Counted from the first letter of the stretch, positions 8,181 through 17,702 are shown. The stretch is 64,000 nucleotides of DNA from RGIG5057 sp964371585 (GCA_964371585.1 CAYJMD010000001.1:124001-188000); one strand, 5' to 3'. Notes: generated by a model not told the origin, from the sequence alone. Program-made: numbers and translations.

Positions 8181-8268
8181 TTATTTAAATTTAAAATATG
8201 ATATAATTAGATTAAAATTTACAGCTATATTTAGTAATATAAAACATAGCTTTTAAGAGGTGGAAAAT

Positions 8269-10449
8269 TTGGCATACGCGTTAGTAAAAAATAAAAAGAG
8301 AGTAGCAGTTATTTTAATTATTTGTGTACTGCTTTGTATATATTTAATAGGTAGACTTGTATATATACAAGTTATTAAATCAGACTATTATACAAGTAAG
8401 GCATATGAACAACAAACAAGAGAAAGAGAAGTAGAAGCTAAAAGAGGAACTATATATGATAGTACAGGTACAAAAGTTCTTGCTCAAAGCATATCAACTA
8501 ATAAGATAACCTTGATTCCTAATACTATTGAGAATAAGGAAGAAGTTGGGAAAAAACTTGCTGAAATATTAGAAATGAGTTTAGATACTGTTATGAGTAA
8601 ACTAAATAAAAATACTGCAAGCGAAACTTTAGTCTCTCAGCTTGATGATGAAAAAACAGCAGAAATATTAAAATACATAGATGAGAATGATGTATCTGGA
8701 ATAAAAGTAGATGAAGCTACTACTAGAATCTATCCATATGGTGATTTACTTGCACACAGCTTAGGCTTTGTTGGTACAGATAATCAAGGTCTTGCTGGAA
8801 TAGAAGCTATGTATGAGAGCTCTCTTGCTGGTATCTCTGGTAAAATAGTTGGAAGTACTGATGGTCAAGGGAAAGAAACACCATTTACTAATGAACAATA
8901 CATAGAACCACAAAATGGTGATGATTTAATCCTTACTATAGATGCCACTATACAATCAATTGTTGAAAAATATTTAGAGAAAGCATTAATTGAAAATGAA
9001 GGAGAATATGCAACTGCAGTTGTACTTAGACCTTCTACTGGTGAAGTTCTTGCAATAGCTACAGCACCTACATTTGATCTAAATGACCCTTTTAGTCCTA
9101 ATACTGAAGAATTAAAATCATCTTGGGATACTTTAAGTTCAAGTGAAAAAAGTACAGAGCTTAATCAAATGTGGAGAAATAGGGTTATTTCAGATACACA
9201 AGAACCTGGCTCTACATTTAAAATAGTTACCTCTGCAGCTATATTAGAAGAAGGAGTTACTATGCTTGATGCTCCAAGTCAATTTGTTTGTACTGGATCT
9301 ATGCGAGTAGGTACATGGGAAATAAAATGTTGGAAACATCCAAATTCACATGGATCACAGTCTTTAAGAGATGGTATCATGAATTCATGTAATCCTGTAT
9401 TTATGCAAGGAAGCGCAGAAGTAGGGATAGAAAAATATGCAGAATATCTAGAAGCGTTTAATCTATACAATAAGACTGGTATAGATCTTCCAGGAGAAGC
9501 ACTTGGTATACTACATGATCCAGATGAATTTGACGAAGTTGATCTTGCTACTACTTCTTTTGGTCAAACAATTCAAATATCAACTATACAAACAGCTGTT
9601 AATTATGCAGCTATAGCTAATGGTGGTTATTTAATTGAACCTTATGTTGTTAAAGAAATTATAAATAGTGAAGGTAATGTAGAAGAGAAGATAACTTCTA
9701 ATCAGTTAAAACAGATAATATCTGAACAAACAGCAAATGATGTACTTAGTGCTCTTGAAACCACTGTTGCACTTGGGACAGGTAAAGCTGCACAAGTTAA
9801 TGGTTACAGAGTGGCAGGTAAAACAGCAACTGCTGAAATAGGAAGAGGAGATGATGCAAAAAAAATGTCTGGTTTTGCAGCTATTGCTCCCGTAAATAAT
9901 CCTGAAATTGTAGTTGTTATGAATATTATGGATCCACAAGGTCCACTTGGTTATCAAGGTAGTACAATAGTAGCACCTGTTGTTGGTAACATAGTTGATG
10001 AAGTTTTAAGATATTTAGAAATTAAACCAGAAGTCACTATTGGAGAGAATGAAATTAAAGAAAAAATAGTTCCAGATATACAAAATCTTACTTTTGATGA
10101 AGCTACAAAAAAATTAGAAGAATCAGGATTTAATATCATAGCTGATACTCCTCTTGTTTCAAATGATATAATTGTAAATCAAGTTCCAAAAGGTGGTGCA
10201 AGTCTTATGGAAGGTTCTACAATACGTGTATATTCTGAAACTACAAAGGATAATGTTCAAACTGTAACGCTTCCAGATTTAAGAAATAAAACTACAGATC
10301 AAGTTATTAGTACATTAAATAAATTAGGCCTTAATACTAGAGTAGTAGGTAATGGTTATGTGCTAACACAAGAGCCTTCAAGTGGCACAGTTTTAGAAAA
10401 AGGTTCTATTGTTACAATAAAATGTGTTGAAACACTGGACCTACCTTAA
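8269..10449 (+). CDS. Class B penicillin-binding protein with two PASTA domains (FtsI/SpoVD type)
   Basis: Transpeptidase that cross-links septal or spore peptidoglycan. One N-terminal membrane segment (VAVILIICVLLCIYLIG) is followed by the PBP dimerisation domain (REREVEAKRGTIYD) and a transpeptidase domain with STFK (Ser about 315), SCN (Ser about 373) and KTA (Lys about 518). Two PASTA domains span about 590-726 (VPDIQNLTFDEA and LPDLRNKTTDQV). The start is taken as TTG at 8269, 726 residues, because AGAGGTG lies at good spacing before it; the upstream GTG at 8260 overlaps that site. Its dcw position suggests the division PBP (PBP2B/FtsI), but PASTA domains and position also fit SpoVD. Confidence 0.94.
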   Translation: MAYALVKNKKRVAVILIICVLLCIYLIGRLVYIQVIKSDYYTSKAYEQQTREREVEAKRGTIYDSTGTKVLAQSISTNKITLIPNTIENKEEVGKKLAEILEMSLDTVMSKLNKNTASETLVSQLDDEKTAEILKYIDENDVSGIKVDEATTRIYPYGDLLAHSLGFVGTDNQGLAGIEAMYESSLAGISGKIVGSTDGQGKETPFTNEQYIEPQNGDDLILTIDATIQSIVEKYLEKALIENEGEYATAVVLRPSTGEVLAIATAPTFDLNDPFSPNTEELKSSWDTLSSSEKSTELNQMWRNRVISDTQEPGSTFKIVTSAAILEEGVTMLDAPSQFVCTGSMRVGTWEIKCWKHPNSHGSQSLRDGIMNSCNPVFMQGSAEVGIEKYAEYLEAFNLYNKTGIDLPGEALGILHDPDEFDEVDLATTSFGQTIQISTIQTAVNYAAIANGGYLIEPYVVKEIINSEGNVEEKITSNQLKQIISEQTANDVLSALETTVALGTGKAAQVNGYRVAGKTATAEIGRGDDAKKMSGFAAIAPVNNPEIVVVMNIMDPQGPLGYQGSTIVAPVVGNIVDEVLRYLEIKPEVTIGENEIKEKIVPDIQNLTFDEATKKLEESGFNIIADTPLVSNDIIVNQVPKGGASLMEGSTIRVYSETTKDNVQTVTLPDLRNKTTDQVISTLNKLGLNTRVVGNGYVLTQEPSSGTVLEKGSIVTIKCVETLDLP

Positions 10450-10454
10450 AATAA

Positions 10455-10483
10455 TTGCAAAGTTAGTACAAATATGATAAAAT
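10455..10483 (+). promoter_or_regulatory. Candidate promoter upstream of murE
   Basis: TTGCAA at 10455-10460, 17-base spacer ending in TGA, TAAAAT at 10478-10483. The long leader (about 85 bases) before murE leaves room for control, but no structure stands out. Confidence 0.5.
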
Positions 10484-10575
10484 ATAACTAAATATAGTAT
10501 ATGAAATATTACTATAAAAATTAAATAGAAAATATGTAAAATTGGATAATTATACAATTTAAAAGGAGTGAAAAA

Positions 10576-12063
10576 ATGATATTACAATATTTAATTGAAG
10601 ATTTAAAAGATATAAATCTTGTTGGTAATTCAAATGTTAAAATAAATAAGATTGAGTATAATTCAAATAGTATAGTAGCAAATGATATATTTGTTGCTAT
10701 ACATGGATATAAAGAAGATGGTAGAGCATATGTTAATGATGCTATAGCTAAAGGTGCAGTAGCAATTATTCTTGAAGATACAGTAGAAAATAATCAGATA
10801 GAAAAAAAGGATAATATTACATATATATTTGTAAAAAATGCTAGAATTGTACTTGCAGAAATATCAGCTAAGTACTATGATTTTCCTGCTAAAAAATTAA
10901 AACTGCTTGGAGTTACAGGTACTAAGGGTAAAACAACAACTGCTCATATGATTTACGAAATATTAGTAGCTTCTAAAGCTAAAGTAGGGATGATAGGAAC
11001 AATTAATATTAAATATGCAGATAAAGTTATACCTTCTACAAGAACCACTCTTGAATCTTTAGATATGCACAGGGTATTTAATGATATGGTAAATGCCGGA
11101 GTAGAAGTTGTAGTAATGGAAATTAGCTCACATGCGCTAGAATTACATAGAGTTCATGGATGTAATTTTGTAATTAGTGTATTTACAAATTTATCTGAAG
11201 AACATCTAGATTTTCATGAGAATATGGATAACTATTTAAAAGCTAAAGCAAAATTATTTGAAATGTCTGATTTTGCAGTAATAAATGGTGATGATATTTA
11301 TTCTAATCATTTGTGTAAAATGATTAAATGTAAAATAGCTAAATTTGGCATTGATAATAAGGTTAATATAACTGCTGCAGATATTAGAGTAAACTCTAAT
11401 TATACAGAATTCAAAATGTATATAAACAAAATGCTTGAAACTGTTAGAGTAAATATTCCAGGTAGATTTACAGTATATAATGCACTGGCAGCAATAGGTG
11501 TTTGTAGTATGCTTAATTGTCAAATGGACGCTATATTGCTTGGACTTTTAAATACAACAGTCGAAGGAAGAAATGAAATTGTAAATATTAATAAAATATT
11601 TACAGTTATAGTAGATTATGCGCATAATCCTTCATCTTTAGAAGCTATTTTAGCTAGTACTAAAAAATATGCTAAGGGAAGAATAATTTTAGTTTTCGGT
11701 TGTGGTGGAAATAGAGATAAAGAAAAAAGAAGTGTTATGGGTGAAATAGCAGGTAAATATGCTAACTTTACTTGTATAACTAGTGATAATCCACGTGATG
11801 AAAAACCAGAAGCTATAATTGCTCAGATTGAAGAAGGTATGAAAAAAACAAATGCCTTATATAAATCTATAACAGATAGAAAAGAAGCAATTAAATTTGC
11901 TATGAGAGTTGCATGGAAAAATGATATAGTTATAGTTGCTGGAAAAGGTCATGAAAACTATCAAGAACTTGCTAAAGGTAAAAAAATATACTTTGATGAT
12001 AAAGAAGTGATTAAAAAAATAGCAAGTGACATGCCAGATAAAAATATAGAACAAACAGTATAA
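10576..12063 (+). CDS. murE: UDP-MurNAc-L-Ala-D-Glu:diamino acid ligase
   Basis: Adds the third amino acid to the peptidoglycan stem peptide with ATP. The nucleotide loop GVTGTKGKTTT is at residues 112-122, followed by TTLESLDMHR, MEISSHALELHRV and FTNLSEEHLDFH. The selectivity motif DNPRDE begins at residue 404; an Arg at this place is the known mark of meso-diaminopimelate-adding MurE, whereas lysine-adding enzymes differ here. A DAP-type wall is therefore inferred. The length of 495 residues is normal. AAAGGAG precedes the ATG. murF, which usually follows, is missing here. Confidence 0.96.
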   Translation: MILQYLIEDLKDINLVGNSNVKINKIEYNSNSIVANDIFVAIHGYKEDGRAYVNDAIAKGAVAIILEDTVENNQIEKKDNITYIFVKNARIVLAEISAKYYDFPAKKLKLLGVTGTKGKTTTAHMIYEILVASKAKVGMIGTINIKYADKVIPSTRTTLESLDMHRVFNDMVNAGVEVVVMEISSHALELHRVHGCNFVISVFTNLSEEHLDFHENMDNYLKAKAKLFEMSDFAVINGDDIYSNHLCKMIKCKIAKFGIDNKVNITAADIRVNSNYTEFKMYINKMLETVRVNIPGRFTVYNALAAIGVCSMLNCQMDAILLGLLNTTVEGRNEIVNINKIFTVIVDYAHNPSSLEAILASTKKYAKGRIILVFGCGGNRDKEKRSVMGEIAGKYANFTCITSDNPRDEKPEAIIAQIEEGMKKTNALYKSITDRKEAIKFAMRVAWKNDIVIVAGKGHENYQELAKGKKIYFDDKEVIKKIASDMPDKNIEQTV

Positions 12064-12123
12064 AACTAAATGTTTAAAATATATATTTAAAACTTTTAGA
12101 TAAATATATTAAGGAGAGAGAAT

Positions 12124-13077
12124 ATGGAATTACAAATGCTAAATTTAATAATACCTTTAATACTAACATTAGTAGTAGGTGTTATAATAATACCAAAACT
12201 TAGAAAATTAAAAATAGGCCAAGTAGTTAGAGATGATGGTCCTAAAGAACATTTAAAAAAATCTGGAACACCTACAATGGGTGGTGTAATGATAATTGTA
12301 GTTCTTACAATATTTTTACTTATTAATTCAATTAATAATCCGACCTTGTTACTAGCACTTGTACCGATAGTAGGATTTGGAATTGTTGGTTTTATTGATG
12401 ATTATAAAAAATTAGTTCTTAAAAATCCTAAAGGATTATCAGCTAAAATGAAAATGCTTGGACTATTTATAGTTACAGCTATATTTATATTACTATACAT
12501 AAATGTATTTAATTTATCTACTACAATAATATTACCAGTTTTAAATGTACCACTTAATTTGTCATTAGGAGTATTTGTAGTATTTACTGCATTTATCATG
12601 CTTGCAACAAGTAATAGTGTTAATTTAACAGATGGTTTAGATGGTCTTGCTGCAGGAGTTGTAAGTATAATTATGACTTTCTTTACAGTAGAAGCTATTA
12701 TAGCAAATGATACAGATATGATCATACTTGGACTTTCAACTATAGGAACTTGTTTAGGATTTTTAGCATTTAATGTTAATCCAGCTAAAATATTTATGGG
12801 GGATGTAGGTTCTCTTGCTCTTGGTGGAGCAGTTGCATCGATAGCAATAATACTAAAAATGCCACTATACTTAGTTATAGTAGCGATTATACCAATACTT
12901 GAAACATTATCAGTAATATTACAAGTGAGTTTTTTTAAATTAACTAAAGGAAAAAGATTATTTAAAATGTCTCCACTTCATCATCATTTTGAACTAAGTG
13001 GAATGAGTGAGAAAGCAGTTACTATATCATTTTGGGTTGTAACAGTGCTTGCATGTGTAGGAGCATATTTTATTTAA
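12124..13077 (+). CDS. mraY: Phospho-N-acetylmuramoyl-pentapeptide-transferase
   Basis: Polytopic membrane enzyme that moves phospho-MurNAc-pentapeptide to undecaprenyl phosphate, forming lipid I. It has about ten hydrophobic segments in 317 residues. Signature stretches are KKSGTPTMGG, FIDDYKKL with the catalytic aspartates, NSVNLTDGLDGLA, MGDVGSLALG and the cytoplasmic PLHHHFELSG histidine motif. AAGGAGAG precedes the ATG. It follows murE directly, where murF would normally stand between them. Confidence 0.97.
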   Translation: MELQMLNLIIPLILTLVVGVIIIPKLRKLKIGQVVRDDGPKEHLKKSGTPTMGGVMIIVVLTIFLLINSINNPTLLLALVPIVGFGIVGFIDDYKKLVLKNPKGLSAKMKMLGLFIVTAIFILLYINVFNLSTTIILPVLNVPLNLSLGVFVVFTAFIMLATSNSVNLTDGLDGLAAGVVSIIMTFFTVEAIIANDTDMIILGLSTIGTCLGFLAFNVNPAKIFMGDVGSLALGGAVASIAIILKMPLYLVIVAIIPILETLSVILQVSFFKLTKGKRLFKMSPLHHHFELSGMSEKAVTISFWVVTVLACVGAYFI

Positions 13078-13110
13078 TTTAGATAGTTAAAACTATTATA
13101 AGGGGTAGAA

Positions 13111-14289
13111 ATGTTAAAAAAATTTATTAAAGGAAAAATAAAAGAACTAGATTATCCAATGCTTACAATAATATGTATACTTGTATGTTTAGGTCTTGTA
13201 GTGCTTGCATCTGCTAGTTCATATTCAGCAATTAATATGTATAATGATAGTAGTTATTTTTGGATTAGACAATTAGGATTTGCTGTAGTAGGTATAGTTG
13301 CTATGATAGTTATATCTAAAATTGATTATAATGTGTATAAAAAGTGGTCATATTTAGGTTTTATAATTACTTTAGCATTAATGATAGCAGTTCTTATACC
13401 AGGACTTGGAGTAGAGGTAAAAGGTGCAACAAGATGGCTTGGAATAGGATCATTTACACTTCAACCATCAGAAATTATGAAAATTGTTTTAGTTATGGCA
13501 ACATCAACATATATAGCATTAAATACAAATAAGATAATTAATATACAAAAAGTAAAAGATATAAGAGGTTATATACCTATAGTTTTAATGCTTATAGTAG
13601 TAGCTGTAGTTATGTATTTACAAAACCATTTAAGTGGAACAGCAGTAATGGGGGTTGCTGTTGTAGCAGTAGTATTTGCAGCTGGCACTAAAATTAATGC
13701 TAAATTTATAATCATGGCTATTATACTTATAGTGTTAGCAGGATTATTTTTCATATTTGGAGATGCAATTTCTTTTGAAAATGGCAGTATAACTGTTGGA
13801 GAATCATTTAGACTTAATCGTATACTAGCATTTTTAAATCCAGAAGAAGATCTTCAAGGAACAAATTGGCAAGCAGCTCAAAGTCTATATGCTATAGGTA
13901 CAGGATCAGTTTTTGGACTTGGACTTGGTCAAAGTAGACAAAAATATTTATGGCTCCCAGAAGCTCAAAATGACTTTATATTTTCTGTGCTTGGAGAAGA
14001 ACTTGGACTTATTGGTACGATTTCTACAATAGCATTATTTGGTTTTTTCATATATCGTGGACTTTATATAGCTATGAAATCAGAAGAACTGTATGCAGCA
14101 CTTCTTGCAACTGGTATTATTAGTGTATATGCATTTCAGATAATAGTAAATATAGCAGTTGTAACTTGCTCTATGCCAGTTACAGGAATGCCACTTCCAT
14201 TTTTTAGTTATGGAGGGACAGCATTATTTATAAATTTAGCATCAATGGGAATACTACTTAATATATCAAGAAGTATAAAAAAAGAATAA
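13111..14289 (+). CDS. ftsW: SEDS peptidoglycan glycosyltransferase FtsW
   Basis: A ten-segment membrane glycosyltransferase that polymerises lipid II with its partner class B PBP. Typical SEDS motifs are seen: TRWLGIGSFTLQPSEIMKI near residue 110, NHLSGTAVMG, the loop WQAAQSLYAIGTGSVFGLGL, PEAQNDFIFSVLGEELGLIG and a C-terminal MPLPFFSYGGTAL. The 392-residue length and its place between mraY and murG favour FtsW over the elongation homologue RodA, which sequence alone would not settle. AGGGG-type ribosome binding site upstream. Confidence 0.93.
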   Translation: MLKKFIKGKIKELDYPMLTIICILVCLGLVVLASASSYSAINMYNDSSYFWIRQLGFAVVGIVAMIVISKIDYNVYKKWSYLGFIITLALMIAVLIPGLGVEVKGATRWLGIGSFTLQPSEIMKIVLVMATSTYIALNTNKIINIQKVKDIRGYIPIVLMLIVVAVVMYLQNHLSGTAVMGVAVVAVVFAAGTKINAKFIIMAIILIVLAGLFFIFGDAISFENGSITVGESFRLNRILAFLNPEEDLQGTNWQAAQSLYAIGTGSVFGLGLGQSRQKYLWLPEAQNDFIFSVLGEELGLIGTISTIALFGFFIYRGLYIAMKSEELYAALLATGIISVYAFQIIVNIAVVTCSMPVTGMPLPFFSYGGTALFINLASMGILLNISRSIKKE

Positions 14290-14339
14290 AAAATTAAAAA
14301 ATAAAAAAATAATAATATTAATTGACAAAGGGGAATACG

Positions 14340-15449
14340 ATGAGAGTTATAATTGCATGTGCAGGTACAGGTGGACATATAAATCCAGGAATAGCTATAG
14401 CTAATTTAATTAAAGAAAAAGAACCTAATAGTGAAATACTATTTATAGGAACTAAATTTGGTATGGAAAATGATTTAGTTAGAAAAGCTGGATTTGAAAT
14501 TAAAGCAATAAGAACAGGGAAGATATTAAGAAAATTAACCTTAAAAAATGTAAAAGGAATTATGGAAGCTTTAAAAGGAATAGGCGACAGCATGAAAATA
14601 TTAAAAGAGTTTAAACCAGATATTTGTATAGGTACTGGAGGATATATTTGTTATCCAGTTATGAAAGCAGCTATTAAACTTAAAATTCCATATATTTTAC
14701 ATGAAAGTAATTCTTATCCAGGTCTTTCTGTTAAAGTGCTTGCTAAAAAAGCTAAAGCTGTACTTTGTGGATTTGAAAAGACTGTAGAGAATTTGAAAAA
14801 CATTCCAAATGCAATATATACTTCAACTCCATGTAAAATATCAAGTGAAAAATTCGAAGAGTTAAATAAGGATAAATGTAAATTAGACTTAAAAGTGCCA
14901 ATAGATAAAAAAATAGTATTAGTAGCTTTTGGTAGTCAAGGTGCTAAATATTTAAATATTAAAATGATAGATATGATATTATCTGCAAAAAATAAAGATA
15001 TATTTTATGTCCTTATAACAGGTACGGGAAATTATGATGAAGTTGTAAGCTATGTAAATAAGCAAAATGAAATAAACTCTATAGATACATCAAAGTATTT
15101 AAAAATAGAAAAATTTGTATATGAAATGGATAAAATGTATAAGATAGCAGATATGTCTATAACAAGAGGTGGAGCCCTTACTATTACAGAACTTATGGCT
15201 ACAAAGCTACCTGCTGTTCTTATACCACTTCCGACAGCAACTGAAAATCATCAATATCATAATGCAATGATACTTGAAAACATTGATGTAGCTAAGGTTA
15301 TTGAAGAGAAAAATTTAAACATTAAAGAATTAAATGATTTTGTAACTAACACGTTAACTAGTGATAGTATAGAAAAAATGAAATTAAATTATGAAAAAAT
15401 TAAAAGACATGATGTAAATGAGGCTATATATAAAGAGATTGTTAAGTAA
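14340..15449 (+). CDS. murG: UDP-GlcNAc:lipid I N-acetylglucosaminyltransferase
   Basis: Membrane-associated GT28 enzyme that converts lipid I to lipid II. The N-terminal glycine-rich loop CAGTGGHINPG is at residues 6-16. GTGGYICYPV, LHESNSYPG, FGSQGAKYLN and the acceptor region RGGALTITELMATKLPAVLIPLP follow. The ATG at 14340 with AAAGGGG at ideal spacing gives 369 residues; an in-frame TTG at 14322 would overlap the ribosome binding site and adds nothing conserved. murD, often found before murG, is not present. Confidence 0.96.
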   Translation: MRVIIACAGTGGHINPGIAIANLIKEKEPNSEILFIGTKFGMENDLVRKAGFEIKAIRTGKILRKLTLKNVKGIMEALKGIGDSMKILKEFKPDICIGTGGYICYPVMKAAIKLKIPYILHESNSYPGLSVKVLAKKAKAVLCGFEKTVENLKNIPNAIYTSTPCKISSEKFEELNKDKCKLDLKVPIDKKIVLVAFGSQGAKYLNIKMIDMILSAKNKDIFYVLITGTGNYDEVVSYVNKQNEINSIDTSKYLKIEKFVYEMDKMYKIADMSITRGGALTITELMATKLPAVLIPLPTATENHQYHNAMILENIDVAKVIEEKNLNIKELNDFVTNTLTSDSIEKMKLNYEKIKRHDVNEAIYKEIVK

Positions 15450-15465
15450 TAATTTAGAGGTGTAT

Positions 15466-16506
15466 ATGAGTAATCAAAAGAAGAGAACTGCTGGTAAAAA
15501 AACTACTACTAAAAATACTAATTCAAATCAGACAAAAAAGAGAATTAAAAAACCAGAAGAAAAAAGTATAAAAAAGAATAAAAATAAAACTACTATAAAT
15601 ACTAAATCTAAAAAAAGTGTAGACAAGCCATCTAGAAAAAAACAAAATACTGAAGTTAAGCCTAAAATCAAAAAAAACAAGATTGAAAGAAAAAAAATAG
15701 CCAATGAAAATACTATGCACACAAATGTTATTAGTAATACTAATTATGTTTTTGAAACAGATAAGACTAATGAAACAAAGTTTAATTTTAAAAAGTTTTT
15801 TATAATAGTGGGGATGATATCTATAGTTATAATTTCTATAACTTTATTATTTACTTTGAGTGTCTTTGATGTAGAAAAAGTAAATATTGTAGGTAATCAA
15901 ATAGTAACATATGATCAAGTTTTTGAAGCTTCGGATATTTTATATGGAACTAATTTGTTTAATTCAATGATTGTTTTAAACAGAGAAAAAATACTTAAAA
16001 TACCATATGTTAAAGATATAAACTTAAGTTTAGTTTTTCCAAATGAAATAGTAATAGAAGTAGAAGAAAGAATAGCTAAGTATTATGCATTTGATTATGA
16101 AAATAACAGGTACTTTACTATAGATGAAGAGGGTAGAGTTTTAAATACTTTCAGTGATTTGAAAAATATTACTAGTAATGAACTTTTAACTCAAGGGATT
16201 ACATTTGATAAAGATGTAACTCTTGGAACAGATATAAATGATGTAGATTTAAACAAGCTTAAGTATTTTGAACAGATAAAACAGCAAATAGATTCTGAGA
16301 TAGATGAACTTGATATAACAAAAATTAAATTCACTGAAGATACTTATGTAGTTACGCTTAGTGAAAAAATAGATGTTATTTTAAATGAGGAAATAGATAT
16401 AGAATATAGTGTAAAATTACTAGACACAATTATTTCACAAATAGGATTTGAGCCAGGTACTATTGATATGAGAGTACAAAATCCTATATTTATTAAGTCA
16501 TATTAA
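15466..16506 (+). CDS. ftsQ: Cell division protein FtsQ/DivIB
   Basis: A 346-residue bitopic membrane protein. The first 115 residues are a highly basic, Lys/Thr/Asn-rich cytoplasmic tail, long for the family. One membrane segment (about 122-142, FFIIVGMISIVIISITLLF) is followed by the POTRA domain (VFDVEKVNIVGNQIVTYDQV) and the FtsQ beta domain (VKDINLSLVFPNEIVIEVEE). It belongs to the FtsQ-FtsB-FtsL complex that holds the septal synthase inactive until needed. The ATG at 15466 behind AGAGGTG is chosen over an earlier ATG within murG. It closes the cluster; ftsA and ftsZ do not follow. Confidence 0.92.
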   Translation: MSNQKKRTAGKKTTTKNTNSNQTKKRIKKPEEKSIKKNKNKTTINTKSKKSVDKPSRKKQNTEVKPKIKKNKIERKKIANENTMHTNVISNTNYVFETDKTNETKFNFKKFFIIVGMISIVIISITLLFTLSVFDVEKVNIVGNQIVTYDQVFEASDILYGTNLFNSMIVLNREKILKIPYVKDINLSLVFPNEIVIEVEERIAKYYAFDYENNRYFTIDEEGRVLNTFSDLKNITSNELLTQGITFDKDVTLGTDINDVDLNKLKYFEQIKQQIDSEIDELDITKIKFTEDTYVVTLSEKIDVILNEEIDIEYSVKLLDTIISQIGFEPGTIDMRVQNPIFIKSY

Positions 16507-16514
16507 ATAAATAT

Positions 16515-16543
16515 TTGTATTATTATAAATTATATGATATAAT
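16515..16543 (+). promoter_or_regulatory. Candidate promoter for pgsA
   Basis: TTGTAT at 16515-16520, 17-base spacer ending TGA, TATAAT at 16538-16543. Confidence 0.6.
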
Positions 16544-16577
16544 GAGCACATCAATATAAAATTAAAGGAGAGATATT

Positions 16578-17183
16578 ATGTTAAAAAAATTAAACTTACC
16601 GAACAGACTAACACTACTTAGAATTGTACTTGTACCAGTATTTGCGATATTTATGGTACTTGTAGAAGCAGATATGGATTTTGCTATATGGGCAGCTCTT
16701 GTAACATTTGTTGCTGCAAGTATTACAGATGCACTAGATGGACATATTGCAAGAAAGCATAAACTAATTACTGATTTTGGTAAATTAGTTGATCCTTTAG
16801 CGGACAAATTATTAGTTGCAACATCGTTTATAATGCTTACAGGTGTAGGTATGATACCAGCATGGATTACTGTAATAGTTGTTTTTAGAGATCTAGTTGT
16901 TGATACATTACGTATGTTCGCTGCTAAAGCAAACGTTGCTATGCAAGCTAGTTTAAGTGGTAAACTTAAAACAATATTTACAATGTCTTCATTAACACTT
17001 ACATTACTAGATTTAGCACTTAATGAAAATGCAGGTTTTTTATCATTTGCTTCAAATTCATTAGAACCAATTATGTTACTTATTAATGTGTTTATGAGTA
17101 TTGGTCTTATTGCAACAGCACTTATAACTATATGGTCATTAGTAGATTATACATTAAAAGCAAAACAATATATTAAATTATAA
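16578..17183 (+). CDS. pgsA: CDP-diacylglycerol-glycerol-3-phosphate 3-phosphatidyltransferase
   Basis: Makes phosphatidylglycerol phosphate, the committed step to the main anionic phospholipids. The CDP-alcohol phosphatidyltransferase motif D-x2-DG-x2-AR-x8-G-x3-D-x3-D is complete in DALDGHIARKHK followed by TDFGKLVDPLADK. The protein has 201 residues with about five or six hydrophobic segments and begins LNLPNRLTLLRIVLVP, the usual PgsA start. AAAGGAGAG precedes the ATG. It is a single gene between its own promoter and a terminator. Confidence 0.95.
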   Translation: MLKKLNLPNRLTLLRIVLVPVFAIFMVLVEADMDFAIWAALVTFVAASITDALDGHIARKHKLITDFGKLVDPLADKLLVATSFIMLTGVGMIPAWITVIVVFRDLVVDTLRMFAAKANVAMQASLSGKLKTIFTMSSLTLTLLDLALNENAGFLSFASNSLEPIMLLINVFMSIGLIATALITIWSLVDYTLKAKQYIKL

Positions 17184-17202
17184 TAATTGTAATATAATAA
17201 TA

Positions 17203-17235
17203 AAAATCATACTACTATTTGTGGTATGATTTTTT
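17203..17235 (+). terminator. Intrinsic terminator after pgsA
   Basis: AAATCATACTAC and GTGGTATGATTT pair with one G-U around a TATTT loop, followed by a T run to 17235. Confidence 0.88.
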
Positions 17236-17250
17236 ATGTAAAAGTAAATA

Positions 17251-17279
17251 TTGTAAAACACTATATAATATGATATAAT
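17251..17279 (+). promoter_or_regulatory. Promoter for the 122-aa membrane protein
   Basis: TTGTAA at 17251-17256, 17-base spacer with TGA before the -10, TATAAT at 17274-17279. Confidence 0.65.
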
Positions 17280-17333
17280 AGTAGAAGTTTTAGCTAGTAA
17301 TCCAAATGAAATTTTATTAAGGAGAGGGAGTAT

Positions 17334-17702
17334 ATGAATAAAAATAAAATAAAGAATAGTAATTATGATATAAATCGGATAAAATCATTTCAAATGTGTA
17401 TTATGATAATATCTGTTATATTAATTGCTTTAACTGTTTATATTAATAGTTTATTATACCAAATTTTATTATCTTTTGTGATTGTTATTATAACTATGGT
17501 AGTTATAGAAGTTAGTGCAAAAAAAGGAATTAAAAAAATAAATTCTACTATGAAAATTTGTGATAATACTTTAATGATAGTATTTGAAAGTGCTAAAGAA
17601 AAAACAAAAGAATTTGAAGAAGATTTGAAAGCTATAAAATTGGATGTAATAACAATGACAATAGTGATAAATATCATAACTATATATCTTTACTTTAAAT
17701 AA
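17334..17702 (+). CDS. Small membrane protein (122 aa), unknown
   Basis: Not recognised. Two adjacent hydrophobic segments (about residues 20-60) are followed by a polar helical stretch (about 64-105, with EKTKEFEEDLKAIKLD) and a third hydrophobic segment at the C-terminus (TMTIVINIITIYLYF). There is no cysteine pair, catalytic motif or signal cleavage site. The gene is monocistronic: own promoter, a strong AAGGAGAGGG site, and an intrinsic terminator right after the stop. The shape is holin-like only in the loosest sense and I do not propose that function. Confidence 0.75.
   Translation: MNKNKIKNSNYDINRIKSFQMCIMIISVILIALTVYINSLLYQILLSFVIVIITMVVIEVSAKKGIKKINSTMKICDNTLMIVFESAKEKTKEFEEDLKAIKLDVITMTIVINIITIYLYFK

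Noticed and set aside
13111..14289. RodA instead of FtsW
   Set aside because: Sequence alone is ambiguous, but the position between mraY and murG in the division cluster favours FtsW.
14322..14340. Longer murG start at TTG 14322
   Set aside because: It would place the start codon on the AAAGGGG site and adds six non-conserved residues; ATG 14340 gives the family's usual N-terminus.
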